Source: RI-153 sp963752935 (GTDB taxonomy: Bacteria > Chloroflexota > Anaerolineae > Caldilineales > Caldilineaceae). From it: DNA of 64,000 nt. The position numbers were made by a program, and so were the translations under genes. Each line of letters begins with the position of its first letter. Positions within the stretch are counted from its first letter, which is position 1. Below, one piece after another: positions 46,601 to 54,730 of the stretch. The stretch covers positions 310,001 to 374,000 of the forward strand of contig CAVWAL010000020.1 in NCBI GenBank assembly GCA_963752935.1. The letters are read 5' to 3'. Below the pieces are notes generated by a model, which was not told the origin of the DNA, did no database searches, and saw only the letters and a list, made by a program, of their open reading frames with translations.

Positions 46601-46910
46601 CTGGGAGACACGCATCCTGGGCCAGCCGCTCAGCGTACATCCCGTGGCCTTGTTGCCGTCCTCGCCCGCGCGCGTGCGTCTGGCCGACCTGGCGCAGCCC
46701 GGCAATCGTTCTGTGCGTGTAGCCGGGGTGCGCCTCCCCGGCTGGACCGGCGGCAAAGGCTTCTTCCTCGACGACGGCAGCACCTACGTCGTCGCCATCC
46801 CCGCCGAGAAGATCGCCGGCCCGCGCGTGTGGCAGCCGATCCTGGTCCACGGGCGCTGGCAGGTGGATGGCTGGGGTGGGGCACGGTTGATTGTCGAGGA
46901 GATTGAATGA
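43695..46910 (+). CDS. DNA polymerase III alpha subunit family protein (DnaE-like)
   Basis: 1071 residues from the ATG at 43695 (MDERPFTHLHV); a longer frame upstream is unconserved. PHP domain first (FTHLHVHSYFSLLG, LTDSHALYGAV), then the C-family polymerase core: catalytic LPDIDLDF (~421-428), YGADHVALVATVNTFQPKSA, LGLIKVDLLGIRALT, GVFQCESTGAQ and GYGFNQGHATAYA. A helix-hairpin-helix region and an OB fold (VRVAGVRLPGWTGGKGFFLDD) follow. The short length and absence of a long C-terminal tail suggest a DnaE2/ImuC-like accessory polymerase rather than the main replicase, but this is not proven. No imuB or lexA is adjacent. Confidence 0.9.
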   Translation: MDERPFTHLHVHSYFSLLGATPHVDDLAARAAADGLTALALTDSHALYGAVSFARACHAEDVQPILGMTAMVQPPADLLNVDKPDQLVLLATGPAGYRSLCRLSSAIQNHPDREERLARGLTWDDLRSNHAGLLCLSGGRQGWFAHLLRNGQDALALRLAGRLAGLFGEEQTFLALEIHSAADHAVAHGSMQIGRRLGLPCVAVQPVYTLLPEERHRLRLLSAIHHGCRLEEVPRHVLPDGGDPAVDVHWLSPDQMATRFEQFPAALAQIAEIVARCGPCLPDGRPIWPNILPETDEAIADAADSTVAGHSDRTATPIAALAHHHLAAAAHSGLTQRYPNASTLHARLDHELDAIAVHGYAPLFLLVADIVSYARQREIPVSTRGSVANSLVAYCLGITDVDPVEHDLLFERFLNPARRDLPDIDLDFCSRRRDEVLAYVRQRYGADHVALVATVNTFQPKSALRETAKAHGLSDAEAGVLAKRVRRTWHPDPRRRRQSGLDDLSATLADPLQQEIVRQAQGLVDMPNHLSIHPGGVVVTPGPLTDYMPLQHTPKGFAISQFDHNDVEKLGLIKVDLLGIRALTVLSDAVALVRKRHDPDFRLAAIPAEDAATAAILARGDTIGVFQCESTGAQRTLRQLKAGNAVDLAVANAFFKPGPATGGMADAFVRRYRGEATVSYLHPSLEPILQRTKGVLLFQEQILRLATEIAGLSWGEAEHLRRGMSKFRPDEMENLRERFVAGCCRQDGPGLSEAQARTLYEQVAAFAGYGFNQGHATAYAAVSFRSAYLRAHYPAEFLCARLADWGGFHHQAVYIAEAQRLGIPVYPPHVNFSERKFALGARQSFGNGTGVDQNFERSSAPCPQDVDDPALFMGLGQVRDLRRESVRSIVRERRRSPFEDLRDLVARVDLQPKEVDHLIRCGALDGLGSSRAALLHDQQEIRRAGSVDQLGFGFFTDAVAAESPAERIAWETRILGQPLSVHPVALLPSSPARVRLADLAQPGNRSVRVAGVRLPGWTGGKGFFLDDGSTYVVAIPAEKIAGPRVWQPILVHGRWQVDGWGGARLIVEEIE

Positions 46911-47001
46911 GCAGAGATTGGCGATTAGGCAATTGGGCGGGGCGAGTTGGTTGAACAATTACCTGCATCCGCCAAATACTCGACACGATTGGGAGGAAGC
47001 C

Positions 47002-47817
47002 ATGCATTTCGGTATCGAAGTTGTGCCTTTTGGAGAGTACAGCAATCCTCAGGCTGTCGTGGAGTTGGCACAGGCCGCCGAGGATGCAGGATGGGAAGCG
47101 ATCTGGATCTGGGACCACGTAGTCTTTCCCTACGGCACCGGAGATCCCTGGATCACATTGGCGGCAGTGGCCGCTGTTACCAGCCGGATCAAGTTGGTGC
47201 CGGGCGTTGCCGCACTGCCCCGCTACCGCCCGCACCTGCTGGCGCGCACGTTGACGGCTCTCGACCTTCTGAGCCGGGGGCGTGTCATCTTTGGCGCAGG
47301 GGCCGGTGTCGATTTTGACTTCACCCCCTTCGGCGAAACCGTCGATGCCAGGACGCGTGCGGCCATGCTCGATGAAGGACTCGATCTGTTGGCGAAGCTG
47401 CTCTCTGGCGCAGAAATCACGCACCGGGGCAGTCATTATGTGGCAGAAAAGGTCCGCCTTGCGCCGACGCCGGTACAACAGCCACGCATTCCTGTCTGGA
47501 TCGGGGGCGGCAGCAACGCTGCTCTGCGCCGGGCTGCCCAATGGGATGGCTGGATTATCGGCGTCGTCGACGAACAACAGACGATTACGACGCCCCCGGA
47601 TCAGATTGCCAAACAGGTGGCGACGATTCGTCGGCATCGCTCCGCCGGCTCTCCCTTCGACGTCGCCGTGGACGGTGTCTCGAAGGCCGGGGATCCCGGC
47701 GCGCTGGTACAGGAATATGCGGATGCCGGCGCCACCTGGTGGTTTGAAGCCATCTTTGGTTCGCGCGGGAACCATACCCAGATGTTGCAGCGCATTCATG
47801 CCGGTCCACCCCGATAG
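47002..47817 (+). CDS. LLM class flavin-dependent oxidoreductase
   Basis: 271 residues of the luciferase-like monooxygenase fold, using F420 or FMN. The ATG at 47002 (MHFGIEVVPFGEYS) has GGGAGGAAG immediately upstream. Seen: AAEDAGWEAIWIWDH, LTALDLLSRGRVIFGAGAG (conserved TLDxLSxGR.xLG.G.G) and RIPVWIGGGSNAALRRAA. Substrate unknown. It lies 91 bases after the DnaE-like gene. Confidence 0.92.
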   Translation: MHFGIEVVPFGEYSNPQAVVELAQAAEDAGWEAIWIWDHVVFPYGTGDPWITLAAVAAVTSRIKLVPGVAALPRYRPHLLARTLTALDLLSRGRVIFGAGAGVDFDFTPFGETVDARTRAAMLDEGLDLLAKLLSGAEITHRGSHYVAEKVRLAPTPVQQPRIPVWIGGGSNAALRRAAQWDGWIIGVVDEQQTITTPPDQIAKQVATIRRHRSAGSPFDVAVDGVSKAGDPGALVQEYADAGATWWFEAIFGSRGNHTQMLQRIHAGPPR

Positions 47818-47952
47818 GCAGGTATGCACCTACGACTCCCTTTTTGTGTGGTGACTACCAGTCACACAAATGATTCTGAGACCCTACACGTCATCGTCAT
47901 ACACGGCGTTGACGTCGCCGTTGTGGCAGGCGTTCTGGTAGCTGAATATGGA

Positions 47953-48156
47953 CAGCGGATTCGTTTTGCCCCAATTGGTACGGGCATGAGGGGGATGGGA
48001 CGGAGATCTGCGACAATTGGCGAGACGTCGCCCCCATCCCCCTCGTGCCCCGACAACCGGCCCAACATGACGAAGCAGTATCGCAGCAGCCGTAGAACCC
48101 AGATCGGCCGCTGTTTGCCAGGCCTGTGCCGACTGGGGACTTGTGGGTAAAGGTTA
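47953..48156. mobile_element. MITE-like element, copy 2, left end missing, core inverted
   Basis: Matches 36486-36684 through most of its length and keeps the right inverted end (CTTGTGGGTAAAGGTTA, ending 48156). The left ~28 bases are absent. The 33 bp core at 48000-48032 is the reverse complement of the core of copy 1 (31 of 33 positions). It ends one base before the first RHS fragment. Confidence 0.8.
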
Positions 48157-48157
48157 G

Positions 48158-48688
48158 CACTACGAGGAGGAGGGGAGTACGGTCATCAAGCACTACAGCT
48201 TCACCGGGCAGATCATCGCCACACGGCGGGGGAGCACGTTCAGCTACCTGCACACGGACCATCTGAGCAGCAACAACGTCTCCACCAATAGCAGCGGTAC
48301 ACAGACGGCCAACCGCGCCTACTATGCCTACGGCGTGACCCGCAGCAGCAGTGGAACGCTGCCCACCGACCGCACCTTCACCGGGCAGAAGCAGGACGGT
48401 ACCGGCCTGCTGTATCTGAACGCAAGATATTACGACCCCTCGTTGGGGACGTTCCTCTCGCCGGATACGCTGGTGCCGGATGCGGGGCAGGTCCTCGATT
48501 ACAATCGGTTCATGTACACTCGCGGCAATCCGCTCAAGTACACGGATCCGACGGGGCATTACAGTGATCCGGCTCTGTTTGAACACTTTGATTGTTCCGA
48601 TTGGCGTTGTGTAGAGAGCCACTTCAATGAAGGCGGCAGCACTACCGACTTACCTGGAACGGTCATCTTTACACGGTCTGCTCGGTGA
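48158..48688 (+). pseudogene. RHS C-terminal fragment 1, 5'-truncated with a cut-short tip
   Basis: The frame enters directly from the MITE end as HYEEEGSTVIKHYS and continues YLHTDHLSSNNVS, YAYGVTRSSSGTLP, FTGQKQDGTGLLYLNARYYD and FLSPDTLVPDAGQVLDYNR to the RHS core end DPTGH. RHS proteins are large secreted shells that deliver a variable C-terminal toxin. The tip begins YSDPALFEHFDCSDWRCVES and stops after about 45 residues, so it is truncated. The same tip family occurs at 54348 and 60216. The core segment 48431-48560 is one of six near-identical copies. No start codon or upstream shell is present. Confidence 0.85.
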
Positions 48689-48738
48689 GGGGTGCAAAGC
48701 GCTGGATAGATGGCATGTACAACGCACACCACGCGGTG

Positions 48739-48767
48739 ACCGCACAGGGATAACTCCTCTGTGCGGT
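48739..48767. terminator. Hairpin between RHS fragment 1 and higA
   Basis: A 9 bp stem ACCGCACAG / CTGTGCGGT followed by TTTG; placed between convergent units. Confidence 0.6.
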
Positions 48768-48780
48768 TTGTATCGAGGAA

Positions 48781-49092
48781 TTATGGAACTGGCTCCAACG
48801 GCCTGGGCGTAACGGTTGCCATGATCTCATCCCTTGTGGGTAGCGTCTTCAGATCGTACATTGCCTGCAGCGCAAGCCACGAGGCTGCATCGCCGCCAAA
48901 ATACCGGGCGAGACGCTGCGCTGTATCGGCGGTAATCGAACGACGCTCTTTGACGATCTCATGGATGCGCGTGGCGGGGACGTCAAGCGCTTGAGCAAGC
49001 GCGTTCACACTGATATTCAGTGGCACAATGAAGTCTTCGCGCAAAATCTCTCCCGGGTGGACGGGACGCATACGGTTAATGGGTCGAGCCAT
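48781..49092 (-). CDS. higA: HigA family antitoxin
   Basis: 103 residues. RPVHPGEILREDFIVPL is the HigA N-terminal signature. The XRE-type helix-turn-helix spans ~30-75 (ALAQALDVPATRIHEIVKER, SITADTAQRLARYFG). HigA binds and inactivates the HigB mRNA interferase and represses the operon. The gene starts 9 bases after the stop of higB with GGGGAG between, the normal higBA order. Its higB is split by an insertion sequence, so this antitoxin has no functional partner. Confidence 0.92.
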   Translation of the reverse strand: MARPINRMRPVHPGEILREDFIVPLNISVNALAQALDVPATRIHEIVKERRSITADTAQRLARYFGGDAASWLALQAMYDLKTLPTRDEIMATVTPRPLEPVP

Positions 49093-49171
49093 CGATCTCC
49101 CCTAATGATAATCAACAATCTCAACATTGGCGGGGCCGTTCTCTGTCCATATAAAACAGACTCGATATTGA

Positions 49172-50590
49172 CTTTAGTTTCCGGTAAAAGTGGCTCATGC
49201 AGCACGTTTTTGGCGAACATGAGCGCTGATGCCCTTGGGTAAATGGTGAGTGACCGAGTTCTTTTCTCGAAGTAGCGGCTCAACAGTGGTAAAGATTGGA
49301 AAATCAGCCTGTTGTAACACCCTGCGTAGCCGACCTGGGGTGCGCTTGGGTGAACGATCCCAGAAACCTGTCTGGAAAGGCGGCAAGGTAGCAGCCAGAT
49401 AGGTCAGCATATTACCGGCGAAGAGCGCTAGTTCAGGCAGGCGGAAACAGCTCTCTTTGGAGAAGACAAAAGAACGATGGAGGCCGATCATCTGCTTGGC
49501 GGATAGCGGCGCCTGTTCAACCGGCCAGCGGTCGCGATACATCAGGTAAGGGATCTGTGCCGCACAAGTCAGGTTGGTGGCCAGAAGTAAGGGCGTCTTG
49601 TAAGCCGGGTCGGTGTAAGCATAGATGGCAAAGGTTTTGTTGAGTGGGCCAACCTTTGTGTCGACGGGAACCTGTTGATACCAGATGGCGACCTGAATCG
49701 TGCGTCCGTCCTGGACAAATTCCGTTTCGTGGTCGGGTGTGGTCGCCGCAATCTGCCGCTCTTTCCATCGACGAGGTAGTGGGCGCACCCGTTCGCCATA
49801 CTCAGGCCACCGCCCTCTGCCCTTGTACTCGGGTAGTTGGTTACGACGAGCCGTGGCATTGTTCGCCAATCGGACAACATAACGCTCTACACCGGCCATC
49901 TGAAGTTCACTGATCTTGAATTCGGCATCAACCACAATGACTTCGTCGGTGTGGGCCGCAGCCTTCGCTGCCTTGAGCAGTTCAAGGCGAAAGTCTGCTT
50001 TGCCTACTTCCGGTTGACAACGCACCAGACGCCGCAGCAGTGGAATCCGTTGTGCGTCGACTTCACCAGACAACGTCATCACACCCAGCACCACTGCCGG
50101 CAATGCTCTCTGCGCCAGACTGTGAAAGTGTTTGCCCATCCACCCTTGCAGTTTGGGGCGCCAGAAGCCGGTGATGTCTACTCCTAGCACGCTGTATCCG
50201 GCGTAGCGTCTAGGCCGCCACTGGTTTTGGCTGGCTACATAGATCGCCCACTCGACTAGCAGTTCGTTCACGGTCCAACTTCCTTGACCCAGCGCCGCCC
50301 AACTTCTGCGCACTGCTTCTTTCGTCAGCCCATTCATGTGCAGCGCCATCAGCACTGCGCCTCGACTGTGCAAAAATGAGCCATTCATCATGACCCACAT
50401 CATATGCGCCAATCCAAGGTTCGTACCCACGGGGATGATTTGCAGCACAAACGCGATTGCGTGTACAGTTCTTTCGACGGCGGTTAGCATAGTCCACTCC
50501 TTCAGGTATTGGTCTACCGAATTGTGGACTCCTAACCGCCGTTTGTCATTTTTCGCCTTTCGTTGTCGCTCTTTTACCGGAAACTAAAGG
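49172..50590. mobile_element. IS4-superfamily-like insertion sequence in higB
   Basis: About 1.42 kb bounded by perfect 19 bp inverted ends CTTTAGTTTCCGGTAAAAG (49172-49190 and complement at 50571-50589). A 5 bp direct duplication ATTGA flanks it (49167-49171 and 50591-50595, with one extra G at 50590). It contains a single transposase gene on the minus strand. Confidence 0.88.
49195..50490 (-). CDS. DDE transposase (IS4/IS701-like)
   Basis: 431 residues, intact. Candidate catalytic residues are Asp in VLGVDITGFW (~100), Asp in VIVVDAEFKI (~195) and Glu in YRDRWPVEQ (~315), the Y-x2-RW-x2-E signature of the IS4 superfamily; the exact family is unsettled between IS4 and IS701 types. The ATG at 50490 has AAGGAG upstream. 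The C-terminus ends basic. Because both ends and the gene are intact, the element may still move. Confidence 0.9.
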   Translation of the reverse strand: MLTAVERTVHAIAFVLQIIPVGTNLGLAHMMWVMMNGSFLHSRGAVLMALHMNGLTKEAVRRSWAALGQGSWTVNELLVEWAIYVASQNQWRPRRYAGYSVLGVDITGFWRPKLQGWMGKHFHSLAQRALPAVVLGVMTLSGEVDAQRIPLLRRLVRCQPEVGKADFRLELLKAAKAAAHTDEVIVVDAEFKISELQMAGVERYVVRLANNATARRNQLPEYKGRGRWPEYGERVRPLPRRWKERQIAATTPDHETEFVQDGRTIQVAIWYQQVPVDTKVGPLNKTFAIYAYTDPAYKTPLLLATNLTCAAQIPYLMYRDRWPVEQAPLSAKQMIGLHRSFVFSKESCFRLPELALFAGNMLTYLAATLPPFQTGFWDRSPKRTPGRLRRVLQQADFPIFTTVEPLLREKNSVTHHLPKGISAHVRQKRAA

Positions 50591-51145
50591 ATTGATTGTT
50601 GATGCGAATACTGTACTGACCCTGTCGGTTACCTTTCAGTGCCTCGAGCCTGTTGCCGGGCGGTGAACGGAGAAAATCCAGCGTTTGGGCTGCATCCAAT
50701 TGAGTCAGCTTCCGAATCGCAATGTTTTCAAAGGCACGAAACCGACCAGGGCTGCCGCCCTCAAACAGTGCCTGCGTCTGTTTGCACCGAAAGGATTGAA
50801 TCATAGCCCATGATATTACGCCGCACGTAATATGTCAACGTCAGTTTTGATTCAGGGCAGGGCTTTTTGAAAATCCATTTGCGGCCGTTCCCCTTATCCA
50901 GCCTGCTGATAGCAGGATTTGCCTGCTAAAAACCAACCAAATGTCCGTTGCCCTGGTCATGGAATCTGCTAGACTGTCAGGGACACATCGTTGCTTTCAT
51001 CGTCTCTGTCCTCTTTGTTCGTTCGTCCTGACGAATCCCCAGGCTCTGTTCGCCCATGGCAGCCTGCACCCTGGCTCTTACGATGCCTGGCAGCGTCCCT
51101 ATGCCGTGAGCTACCCAGACGGCGAAGTGGTCAAGGTCGACTACA

Positions 51146-52708
51146 ATGGACTGGGATTGCCCAAATTGCTGTGCAACGCCTACCTGCAGAACGGCAGCTA
51201 CTACTGCAACCCTTCACCACTACAACCGTTTTGGGGAAATCCTGAACGACGGAACGGCTCCCAGCAACTTCACCTACGACGACCTGGGGCGACTGACGAG
51301 CGCGTACGAGCAGAACTTCAGCTACCGGCAGTCAGGGCGCTTCAATAGCTTCAACGGTGCCAGCTATGGCTACGCCAATATCCCGTATCACGCGGTGAAC
51401 ACCATCAACGGCGCGGACCGCTACGACTACGATGCCAACGGCAACATGACCGTGCGCAACAAAGGCTTGAGCATCCGCCAAACATTTGAGTGGAACGCCG
51501 AGAACCGGCTACAAACGGTCAAAAACAACAGCGGCGCCACCATCGAAAGCTACGTCTACGACGTGGACGGCAACCGCATCAAGAAGACCAGCGGCAGCGT
51601 GGTGACCCGCACCTTCTTCCCCGGCCACTACGAGGAGGAGGGGAGTACGGTCATCAAGCACTATAGCGTCAACGGGCAGATCATCGCCACGCGGCGGGGG
51701 AGCACGTTCAGCTACCTGCACACGGACCACCTGAGCAGCAACAGTGTCTCCACCAATAGCAGCGGTACACAGACAGCCAACCGCGCCTACTATGCCTACG
51801 GCGTGGCCCGCAGCAGCAGTGGTACCCTGCCCACTGACCGCACCTTCACCGGGCAGAAGCAGGACGCTACCGGCCTGCTTTATCTGAACGCAAGATATTA
51901 CGACCCCTCTCTTGGCCAGTTCCTCTCGCCAGATACGCTGGTGCCGGATGCGGGGCAGGTCCTCGATTACAATCGGTACCTGTATGTCCGCGGCAATCCG
52001 CTCAAGTATACGGATCCGACGGGGCATTGTGCGACGATGGCGACGATGGCGTCAATGGATGCACCTGACCGCAATAGCGATCCCGACTGCTGGCGGTATG
52101 TTGATTCGATTCTCAATGTATGGGATGAAGAATCGCCATATGGCTACGAGTATGGCTACTGGGAGAGACGGTTTGCGAGTGAAGATGTGTTCAGGAAGAT
52201 AGCTGCGCTTGCCGGTAACGATGCGGCTTTCTTCCAGCAAGCGTTAGCGCAGTATCACGACTACAAGGATGCAAACGACCGTGCAATGCAGGAGATGATT
52301 CAACTGTATGCCGAAAACAATCCATCGCCTGGTCCTGACTTCATTCATCCTTGTCTGGAGGTCTGGGATTGCCGGGGACTTGGTTATGATCTTGGTTCGC
52401 TAGGGCTATCCATAGTCGGTGATTCTTTGATTGCTTGTACGCCGGTATCTGGTGGACTATGTGGCGCAGGCGCAATTGCAGTGAAGTCTGCCGATTTAGG
52501 ACTTACTGGCATATCACTTGCACACGCGGTTCAACACTATTCTTCTGGAAATGCTTCTGACCTTGATTTGTCAATTGCATTGGCATCATCTGCCGTCTCC
52601 CTAACTCCCGGCGCAGGAGAAGGCGCCGCACTTGTGTCTTTCATCTGGGGGTTAGTAGATCCCATTGTTCCTGATGAATCATGGGGGCGAATCAGAGTAG
52701 CACGATGA
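51146..52708 (+). CDS. RHS C-terminal fragment 2 with hydrophobic Gly/Ala-rich tip
   Basis: The longest RHS piece in the window. Residues ~40-290 are YD-repeat and core: YDDLGRLTSAYEQ, YDYDANGNMTVRN, YVYDVDGNRIKK, YLHTDHLSSNSVS, ARYYDPSLGQFLSPD and DPTGH. A further YD-repeat piece upstream (51053-51210, SYPDGEVVKVDYNGLGLP) is in another frame, so a frameshift lies near 51215. The tip (~225 residues) is Asp-rich, then Gly/Ala/Ser-rich and hydrophobic (ACTPVSGGLCGAGAIAVK, NASDLDLSIALASSAVSL). Tips at 53026 and 54731 share this ending. The stop overlaps a TM protein gene as ATGA. Lacking an export-competent shell, it may be a donor cassette. Confidence 0.8.
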   Translation: MDWDCPNCCATPTCRTAATTATLHHYNRFGEILNDGTAPSNFTYDDLGRLTSAYEQNFSYRQSGRFNSFNGASYGYANIPYHAVNTINGADRYDYDANGNMTVRNKGLSIRQTFEWNAENRLQTVKNNSGATIESYVYDVDGNRIKKTSGSVVTRTFFPGHYEEEGSTVIKHYSVNGQIIATRRGSTFSYLHTDHLSSNSVSTNSSGTQTANRAYYAYGVARSSSGTLPTDRTFTGQKQDATGLLYLNARYYDPSLGQFLSPDTLVPDAGQVLDYNRYLYVRGNPLKYTDPTGHCATMATMASMDAPDRNSDPDCWRYVDSILNVWDEESPYGYEYGYWERRFASEDVFRKIAALAGNDAAFFQQALAQYHDYKDANDRAMQEMIQLYAENNPSPGPDFIHPCLEVWDCRGLGYDLGSLGLSIVGDSLIACTPVSGGLCGAGAIAVKSADLGLTGISLAHAVQHYSSGNASDLDLSIALASSAVSLTPGAGEGAALVSFIWGLVDPIVPDESWGRIRVAR

Positions 52709-52959
52709 ATTCCTATACTATACTGCTTACTATGTCGTTGATTGTCATAAATCTCCTACTATATCTCGTATTTCGAATCGTTTCGGTAAATCGATACGTG
52801 GTTAATGCCGGCTTCCTCTTAGTGGGCATAGGATTCGGTTACATGCTGTATCGACAAGATCCACGTTCCTTTGGGAATTTAGGATGGATCATCATCCTAA
52901 TATGTGGCTGGCTAAATTATCAGCTTATTCAACTAATGAGAAGGTATGGCCATATGTGA
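52705..52959 (+). CDS. Small three-TM protein, candidate immunity protein
   Basis: 84 residues from the ATG at 52705, which overlaps the RHS tip stop (ATGA). Three hydrophobic segments are seen (~5-24, 31-48, 60-76: LLLTMSLIV-type helices separated by VSVNRYVVN and YRQDPRSFGN). No family is recognised. Position right after a hydrophobic RHS tip and coupling to it suggest an immunity protein that protects the membrane. Similar small TM genes follow the related tips at 53865 and 55070. Confidence 0.7.
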   Translation: MNSYTILLTMSLIVINLLLYLVFRIVSVNRYVVNAGFLLVGIGFGYMLYRQDPRSFGNLGWIIILICGWLNYQLIQLMRRYGHM

Positions 52960-53025
52960 GAGCGGGATGAGTAGATCCATGTTGAAGTATACTGCAAGCG
53001 GCTCTGGGCGAAGATCTCCTCCTCA

Positions 53026-53859
53026 TTGCGGGTGGGCCATACACATACCGGTCTCTCTATCAAAACGCCAACCTGGGCTTGCCCAGGCTACTACGACCCT
53101 TCTCTTGGCCAGTTCCTCTCGCCGGATACGCTGGTGCCGGATGCGGGGCAGGTCCTCGATTACAATCGGTATCTTTATGCCAGGGGCAACCCTGTCAAAT
53201 ATTCAGATCCGACGGGGCACTGCGCTGTTCTCGATGATGGCAAGCGAGATAGCGCTGACCAGGAATGTTGGGATTCAGCAGACGCAATCTATGCAATGTG
53301 GGGCGTCGATGACTCGATTTGGGGGCGAATCTTCAGAGGCGTTGACAGAGATTACTTCATGCAGCGCATAACGACACTACAAGCGGCAGACCGGAATTGG
53401 ATGCAGATGCAGCATCAAACATGGAATAATCTCCACCGTCAAGACCGTGGACTTCAGCTAACCGTGATACCCAATGAGGTGCGTAACCCCAAATTACGAG
53501 CACCAGGGGATGAACTGATCAAGACCGTTGTGATTGATGCTATCGAGTGCAGTGAAAGCTTGGCGGGATGTGGCAAAGCCCTTACTGATGTCTCAACAGG
53601 CCTCTCGGGCGTTGCCGCATTGTGTGGAATAGCTGGACTTGCGCCTTGCTCTGCTGTGGCATCTGCTGCAAGTACTGTATCCAGTTTTGCTGGAACAGTC
53701 CTTACCGGATACAACGTACCAAATGGTAATGCATCATCTGTGGACCTGGCTGTTTCAGTCACCACAACAATGGCGGGTGCAAGATATGGTGATGCAGGAG
53801 AGTACACGGTAGGTTTTGGCATAGGTATTCTGCAGTGGATTTATGATCATTGGGATTGA
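53026..53859 (+). CDS. RHS C-terminal fragment 3 with hydrophobic tip
   Basis: The RHS core copy spans 53092-53220 (YYDPSLGQFLSPDTLVPDAG to DPTGH). Upstream codons are unrelated to RHS, so the cassette begins at the core end; the TTG start is arbitrary. The tip (~210 residues) has an Asp/Trp-rich first half (QECWDSADAIYAMWG), then STGLSGVAALCGIAGLAPCS and VDLAVSVTTTMAGARYGD, ending QWIYDHWD. The later part aligns by eye with the tip at 54731. A stretch VIPNEVRNP in the middle resembles translated REP repeat. A small TM gene follows 5 bases later. Confidence 0.75.
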   Translation: MRVGHTHTGLSIKTPTWACPGYYDPSLGQFLSPDTLVPDAGQVLDYNRYLYARGNPVKYSDPTGHCAVLDDGKRDSADQECWDSADAIYAMWGVDDSIWGRIFRGVDRDYFMQRITTLQAADRNWMQMQHQTWNNLHRQDRGLQLTVIPNEVRNPKLRAPGDELIKTVVIDAIECSESLAGCGKALTDVSTGLSGVAALCGIAGLAPCSAVASAASTVSSFAGTVLTGYNVPNGNASSVDLAVSVTTTMAGARYGDAGEYTVGFGIGILQWIYDHWD

Positions 53860-53864
53860 ATGCA

Positions 53865-54179
53865 ATGACAACATTTGAGATTCTGGCTGTCGTTATGCTG
53901 ACCGTAAACGTGTTGTGTTCCCAGGTTGCACATGTTAGGCAAAACTACCCAAGTTCAAGACGTTGGCGACTCTACCTCTTTGTCTCTGGATTCGCTGTGG
54001 GCGCCTATGGGTTAGTTGCCTTACTTGAACAGGTTCCGCTAGATCTGGAGTCAACAACTTTAGTGGTCCTGCTTGGCGTCGTTGGTGGAGTCGTATTTGG
54101 GTTTCTAACTCCGGATCGCCTGGAACGTACCCTTTCCAGGCAGGACGGAGCTAGTGGCAACCGCACGAAACTCAAATAA
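53865..54179 (+). CDS. Small multi-TM protein, candidate immunity protein
   Basis: 104 residues with three to four hydrophobic segments (ILAVVMLTVNVLC, LYLFVSGFAVGAYGLVALL, TLVVLLGVVGGVVFGFL). It aligns by eye with the protein at 55070: both have H(V/A) followed by a P..RWR loop, LFV.G and GYLV/GLV. The homology and the same place after related tips support an immunity role. Its 3' end overlaps the next RHS fragment's open frame. Confidence 0.7.
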   Translation: MTTFEILAVVMLTVNVLCSQVAHVRQNYPSSRRWRLYLFVSGFAVGAYGLVALLEQVPLDLESTTLVVLLGVVGGVVFGFLTPDRLERTLSRQDGASGNRTKLK

Positions 54180-54720
54180 CAAACATTACCCAATTGGGCT
54201 CATTGCCAAGGGGTATAATGGTCCTACTCTTGGCCAGTTTCTCTCGCCGGATACGCTGGTGCCGGACGCAGGGCAAGTCCTCGACTACAATCGGTACATG
54301 TATGTCCGCGGCAATCCGCTCAAGTCCACGGATCCGACGGGACATTACAGTGATCCCGTACTTTTCGAGCACTTCAATTGTTCCGATTGGGCTTGTGTAG
54401 AGAGTCACTTCAATGAAGGCGGCAGCTATACCGGGCTGTGGGGTTGGCTGGCGACCTTGATGGCCGCGGAAGATGGCGACAGCGTCACTGCGTGGAGCGC
54501 CACCGAAAGTCTGAACCAGGAAGTGCAGGGACGGTTCGTCACGCGCAACGGCAAAATCATGGTAACGCCGACGCGCATGTATATGTCGTCGCCTATCTGG
54601 GATTCGCCCGTGAACCTCAGAGAGTTCGCCGGCGACTTTTCGGAGCTGGAATTTGCCAGCAGAGGCGTCGGTGTGACTGGAATGTACTACATCGAGTCGA
54701 GGACCAGGAATTACGTATAA
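54154..54720 (+). CDS. RHS C-terminal fragment 4 with CSDW-type tip
   Basis: RHS core from 54227 (PTLGQFLSPDTLVPDAGQ) to DPTGH at 54347; the start codon is nominal and the upstream shell is missing. The tip (~125 residues) opens YSDPVLFEHFNCSDWACVES and continues GGSYTGLWGWLATLMAAEDG, the longest version of this tip in the window, ending in ESRTRNYV. Fragments 1 and 6 carry broken forms of the same tip. The tip's activity is unknown. The following ORF belongs to another tip family in a different frame. Confidence 0.7.
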   Translation: MATARNSNNKHYPIGLIAKGYNGPTLGQFLSPDTLVPDAGQVLDYNRYMYVRGNPLKSTDPTGHYSDPVLFEHFNCSDWACVESHFNEGGSYTGLWGWLATLMAAEDGDSVTAWSATESLNQEVQGRFVTRNGKIMVTPTRMYMSSPIWDSPVNLREFAGDFSELEFASRGVGVTGMYYIESRTRNYV

Positions 54721-54730
54721 TGAGCGGCAT

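Larger units (their letters stand above)
49102..50804 (-). pseudogene. higB: higB toxin gene split by an insertion sequence
   Basis: The 5' part (50804-50591) encodes MIQSFRCKQTQALFEGG through QYSIRINNQ of a RelE/HigB-type mRNA interferase. The 3' part (49171-49102) encodes YRVCFIWTENGP to NVEIVDYH and the stop. Removing 49172-50590 and one copy of the 5-base duplication ATTGA restores a continuous 92-codon frame, the usual HigB length. No other damage is visible, which suggests a recent insertion. Confidence 0.9.

Noticed and set aside
53455..53500. VIPNEVRNP stretch within RHS tip 3 as a functional motif
   Set aside because: It looks like translated REP repeat (compare the GTCATCCTGAGC-type repeat near 13188); probably an insertion inside the tip, not an active site.
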